The notes below the pieces were generated by a model, which saw only the letters and a list, made by a program, of their open reading frames with translations, was not told the DNA's origin and made no database searches. Made by a program: the position numbers and the translations under genes. A stretch of 64,000 nt of DNA, taken from the NCBI GenBank assembly GCA_031292355.1, contig JARLHI010000080.1, positions 124,001 to 188,000 on the forward strand, in the 5' to 3' direction. This DNA is from Candidatus Obscuribacterales bacterium (lineage in GTDB: Bacteria; Cyanobacteriota; Vampirovibrionia; Obscuribacterales; Obscuribacteraceae). Below, piece after piece: positions 61,370-64,000 of this stretch (positions are counted from its first letter, which is position 1; each line of letters starts with the position of its first letter).

Positions 61370-61711
61370 CTACGGCTTGCCTGATAGCTCTTGCATCACT
61401 TGCCCATAACGCCGCCCAAGGGCACCGCATACGATGTCGCAAATTTCATAAGTACTCTTGTCAGCAATACTGTAGTAAACGAACAACCCCTGACGTCGCT
61501 TCTGAACTAGCCCTTGTTCAGCTAAAACCGACAGGTGTTTACTGACGTTAGCTTGATTCATGGCAGTTAATTCACATAACTCTTGCACTGAGCGCTCATC
61601 AGTAAATAAGTACTGCAACAACTGCAGACGCGATGCGTCCGACATTGCTCTAAAGCGAGCTGCTACAAGTTCCAGAGCTGCCCGTGATAACAGTTTTTTA
61701 GGCTCTTTCAT
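61370..61711 (-). CDS. ArsR-family regulator, possible persulfide sensor (SqrR/BigR-like)
   Basis: 113-residue ArsR/SmtB-type winged helix (FRAMSDASRLQLLQYL, ELTAMNQANVSKHLSVLAEQGLVQKRRQGLFVYYSI). Cys46 (ELCELT) and Cys91/Cys95 (EICDIVCGAL) sit roughly where SqrR/BigR sensors keep their reactive cysteine pair, and the divergent genes encode sulfur-handling enzymes, so sensing of reactive sulfur is a reasonable inference. An ELCxLT cysteine also fits metal-sensing ArsR members, so a metal role is the alternative. The 129-bp divergent region has TATATAG-like AT-rich sequence but no decisive operator seen. Confidence 0.85.
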   Translation of the reverse strand: MKEPKKLLSRAALELVAARFRAMSDASRLQLLQYLFTDERSVQELCELTAMNQANVSKHLSVLAEQGLVQKRRQGLFVYYSIADKSTYEICDIVCGALGRRYGQVMQELSGKP

Positions 61712-61840
61712 ACCTGAAAACTCGCTGATACTAAATCTCAGCTTACAACTACCTAGTCAAATAATCAATCATTCTATTGGCTGATTTACCATATAACCAG
61801 ATAGTGATATAGTTAATTCGTCCCCGAGGAGATTTCCTAT

Positions 61841-62422
61841 ATGTCAGTTCAGCCGAATTCTGTAAGTTGCCAGCTAATTAGCGCGGCAGACGTCGCAGCG
61901 CTCAATGGCCACGTTGTCCTTATAGACGTACGCAGTCCCATCGAATTTGAGACCGAACACATAGACGGTTCTATAAATTTGCCACTGCCAGAACTTGATA
62001 CCAGATTTGATGAAATTCCGCGAACAGGTCAGCTGGTGCTTATATGTCGCAGCGGCAAACGCGCTGAGCAAGGCGCCTACACCCTGCTGGGCAGAAACTT
62101 TCAGCCAAGCATCTTGGAAGGTGGCCTCCTTGCCTGGCGCAAAAGTGGGCAGAAGGTCAAGGAAGGGAAAAAAATGCTCTCAATCGAGCGGCAGATTCAG
62201 CTGGTCGTAGGTCCCGGAGTTTTGAGCGGAATATTTCTGGGAGTGTTCGTCAATCCATGGTATTTGATAATTCCCACATTTTTCGGAGCCGGGCTGACTT
62301 TTGCAGGCTTAACAGGCACTTGCGCGCTCGGGCTTTTGCTGATGAGAGCACCATGGAATCAATTACCGATGACCGTGAACTCTAAACCGTCAGACACGTC
62401 AAAAAGCAACTGCTGCGGTTAA
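61841..62422 (+). CDS. Rhodanese with membrane tail (YgaP-like)
   Basis: 193 residues. Rhodanese domain at about 10-108 with active-site C69 (LICRSGKRAEQ), DVRSPIEFETEHIDGSINLP and ILEGGLLAWRKSG; then two membrane segments (LVVGPGVLSGIFLGVFV, FFGAGLTFAGLTGTCALGLLL) in a DUF2892 tail, as in E. coli YgaP. It transfers sulfane sulfur at the membrane. CGAGGAGA precedes ATG 61841. It diverges from the ArsR gene and leads into a CoA-disulfide-reductase-like gene. Confidence 0.92.
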   Translation: MSVQPNSVSCQLISAADVAALNGHVVLIDVRSPIEFETEHIDGSINLPLPELDTRFDEIPRTGQLVLICRSGKRAEQGAYTLLGRNFQPSILEGGLLAWRKSGQKVKEGKKMLSIERQIQLVVGPGVLSGIFLGVFVNPWYLIIPTFFGAGLTFAGLTGTCALGLLLMRAPWNQLPMTVNSKPSDTSKSNCCG

Positions 62423-62465
62423 TCAGGTCCACACCCAGGATATTCAATTGAAAGGAGAGAGATTG

Positions 62466-64000
62466 ATGCTTGCAAATTCTAAGCCAACGCTAAAGAAAAT
62501 CGTCATCGTTGGTGGTGTCGCTGGTGGAATGAGTGCCGCTGCAAGAGCGCGCCGACTTTCCGAGAAATCGGAAATCATCGTGCTGGAAAGAAGTGGGTAC
62601 GTGTCATACGCAAATTGTGGGCTGCCCTACTTTCTTGGTGGTGAGATAGAGTCCAGAGAAGACCTCGTAGTGCAAACGCCAGCTTCATTGTTGAACAGGT
62701 TCAACCTGGATATACGGGTGCACCATGAAGTCGCTGAAATAGATGCAAAAGCTAAGCAAGTATCGATAAAAAATCTCACCACCGGTAATACCTATCGGGA
62801 AAGCTATGATGATTTGATCCTGTCAACTGGCGCCTCTCCCATTAGACCAAGGGTGAAAGGCATCGATTCAGCCGGTGTGTTCGCACTGCGCAGTATCGAA
62901 GATGTAGACTCGATTCAATCCTGGTTGGATACCCAGAAGCCTCGCAGGGCCGTTATTGCAGGCGGTGGCTTTATCGGGCTGGAGATGGCAGAACAACTGA
63001 CACGCAAAGGTCTATCGGTCACGCTTATCGATAGCAAGGATCAGGTACTGGCACCAATTGATCCTGAGATGGCCGCCCATGCTCACAGTGAATTGCGTAA
63101 GCACGGAGTCAAGCTTGTGCTTGGCGCGCCGATTTCAGCCTTCCTCGCACCAGAAGAAAAAGTCTCATCGGTTGCCGATACACCAAAATCGTGTTGGGTA
63201 TTAGCTGGTGACAATGCCCCCGTGCCTGCCGACATTGTTATTCTCGGTCTCGGTATAAGACCGGAAGTAAGTCTTGCACGCAAAGCCGGACTAGTGATCG
63301 GCAAGCAAGGCGGAATCAGGGTTAACGAAAAACTTCAAACCAGCTCACCGCATATTTGGGCAGTCGGAGACGCCATTGAAGTGCACCATCCTCTCAGTGG
63401 TGAATGGACATTAATTGCCCTTGGAGGTCCTGCCAATCGGCAAGGACGCATCGCCGCCAATAATATCCTTGGAGCATCCGACGCCTATTGCGGAACTATT
63501 GGCACCGCCGTTCTTAGAATTTTTGATCTTACTGTCGCATCTGTCGGGCTAAATGAAGGACAGTTAAAAACAAGCACAATTCCTTATGAATTGGTATACG
63601 TGCATCCGACCAATCATGCAAGTTATTATCCTGGTGCTGCGCGGCTTGACATGAAGGTCCTCTTCCACAAGGAAACGGGCGTGTTGCTTGGCGCACAGGT
63701 GATCGGCAAAGATGGTACTGACAAACGGATTGATGTCCTTGCTACTGCAATCAAAGCGCATATGACCATTCGCGATATCGCGGAGCTGGAGCTTGCATAT
63801 GCTCCGCCATTTGGTTCAGCTAAAGACCCCATCAATCTCGCGGGAATGACTGGCACGAACTTACTCGACGGATTCCTGGAGCAGGTGCATTACCATCAGA
63901 TTGCCGCCTTAAGAGAAAGCGGAGTCTGTTTGATTGACGTTCGCTCGGATGAGGAAAGAGCGCGAGGATTTATTGATGGCAGCATTCACATTCCATTACC
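62466..64000 (+). CDS. CoA-disulfide reductase / persulfide reductase with C-terminal rhodanese (cut by window)
   Basis: FAD/NAD(P)H flavoprotein, 511 complete codons in view and open at the right edge. FAD-binding IVIVGGVAGGMSAAARARR (12-30), single active-site C51 in SYANCGLPYFLGG, NAD-binding AVIAGGGFIGLEMAEQL, and HIWAVGDAIEV. After about residue 480 a rhodanese domain begins (ESGVCLIDVRSDEERARGFIDGSIHIPLP), the CoADR-RHD architecture that reduces CoA- or protein-persulfides. AAAGGAGAGAGATTG precedes ATG 62466. 43 nt after the rhodanese gene, so co-transcribed. Confidence 0.92.
   Translation, partial: MLANSKPTLKKIVIVGGVAGGMSAAARARRLSEKSEIIVLERSGYVSYANCGLPYFLGGEIESREDLVVQTPASLLNRFNLDIRVHHEVAEIDAKAKQVSIKNLTTGNTYRESYDDLILSTGASPIRPRVKGIDSAGVFALRSIEDVDSIQSWLDTQKPRRAVIAGGGFIGLEMAEQLTRKGLSVTLIDSKDQVLAPIDPEMAAHAHSELRKHGVKLVLGAPISAFLAPEEKVSSVADTPKSCWVLAGDNAPVPADIVILGLGIRPEVSLARKAGLVIGKQGGIRVNEKLQTSSPHIWAVGDAIEVHHPLSGEWTLIALGGPANRQGRIAANNILGASDAYCGTIGTAVLRIFDLTVASVGLNEGQLKTSTIPYELVYVHPTNHASYYPGAARLDMKVLFHKETGVLLGAQVIGKDGTDKRIDVLATAIKAHMTIRDIAELELAYAPPFGSAKDPINLAGMTGTNLLDGFLEQVHYHQIAALRESGVCLIDVRSDEERARGFIDGSIHIPL

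Overview
The window looks like chromosome from a free-living or commensal double-membraned bacterium of medium GC content. Several genes encode TolC-type outer-membrane channels, RND and EmrAB-type tripartite pumps, and many proteins with Sec signal peptides. TPR-type proteins, many TTG/GTG starts and the overall gene mix recall the Melainabacteria/Vampirovibrionia (Obscuribacterales-like) branch. That placement is an inference from recognition, not something the sequence proves. I saw no tRNA, rRNA, CRISPR array, intact insertion sequence or prophage.

Layout. 0-2.4 kb: folC (cut by the left edge), a Nudix ADP-sugar pyrophosphatase and a small membrane protein. 2.4-11.5 kb: an ethanolamine ammonia-lyase locus in which eutB is divergent from eutC-eutA, followed on the same strand by a TolC-EmrA-EmrB-type efflux system, a MarR regulator and a small membrane protein. 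11.5-20.2 kb: metallophosphoesterase, PaaI-like thioesterase, TPR protein, ArsC/Spx-like protein, SpoU methyltransferase, acetyl-CoA synthetase, dnaB, and a divergent SDR/ArsR pair with a clear operator. 20.2-26.2 kb: grpE-dnaK-dnaJ plus an exported beta-propeller protein on the minus strand; GrpE carries a long Pro/Ala/Glu repeat tail. 26.4-30.8 kb: a DUF1611 (DgcN-like) protein, a dipeptide-epimerase-type enolase-superfamily enzyme, a GntR regulator, then a Fur-family regulator with a Fur-box-like site. 30.8-37.3 kb: three glycosyltransferases around trxB and a haem-oxygenase-fold (HDO-like) protein. 37.4-45.8 kb: a Gly-rich EF-hand secreted protein, a TolC-RND-adaptor operon with an atypical RND proton-relay motif, and an orphan OmpR-type response regulator. 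45.8-50.7 kb: TPR gene remains, a frameshifted secreted gene, a membrane protein, tandem Usp, TSUP exporter and a double-domain VOC protein. 50.7-54.6 kb: an exported acetamidase/formamidase homologue behind two genes that together carry three copies of an unrecognised ~250-residue secreted module. 54.9-57.4 kb: a two-component system with an 11-bp-spaced direct repeat next to a small secreted protein gene. 57.5-64 kb: DUF255 thioredoxin-like protein, alpha/beta hydrolase, a secreted coiled-coil protein, and an ArsR / rhodanese-YgaP / CoA-disulfide-reductase group suggesting reactive-sulfur handling (last gene cut by the right edge).

How the parts may fit. EutBC with EutA would turn ethanolamine into acetaldehyde and ammonia without any microcompartment genes in view; acetyl-CoA synthetase about 9 kb away could activate derived acetate. 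The chaperone operon, thioredoxin reductase, DUF255 protein, Usp and persulfide genes form a stress and redox layer. The most unusual items are the three-copy secreted module family, the GrpE tail, the RND pump lacking the usual lysine, and the HDO-like enzyme between trxB and a glycosyltransferase.
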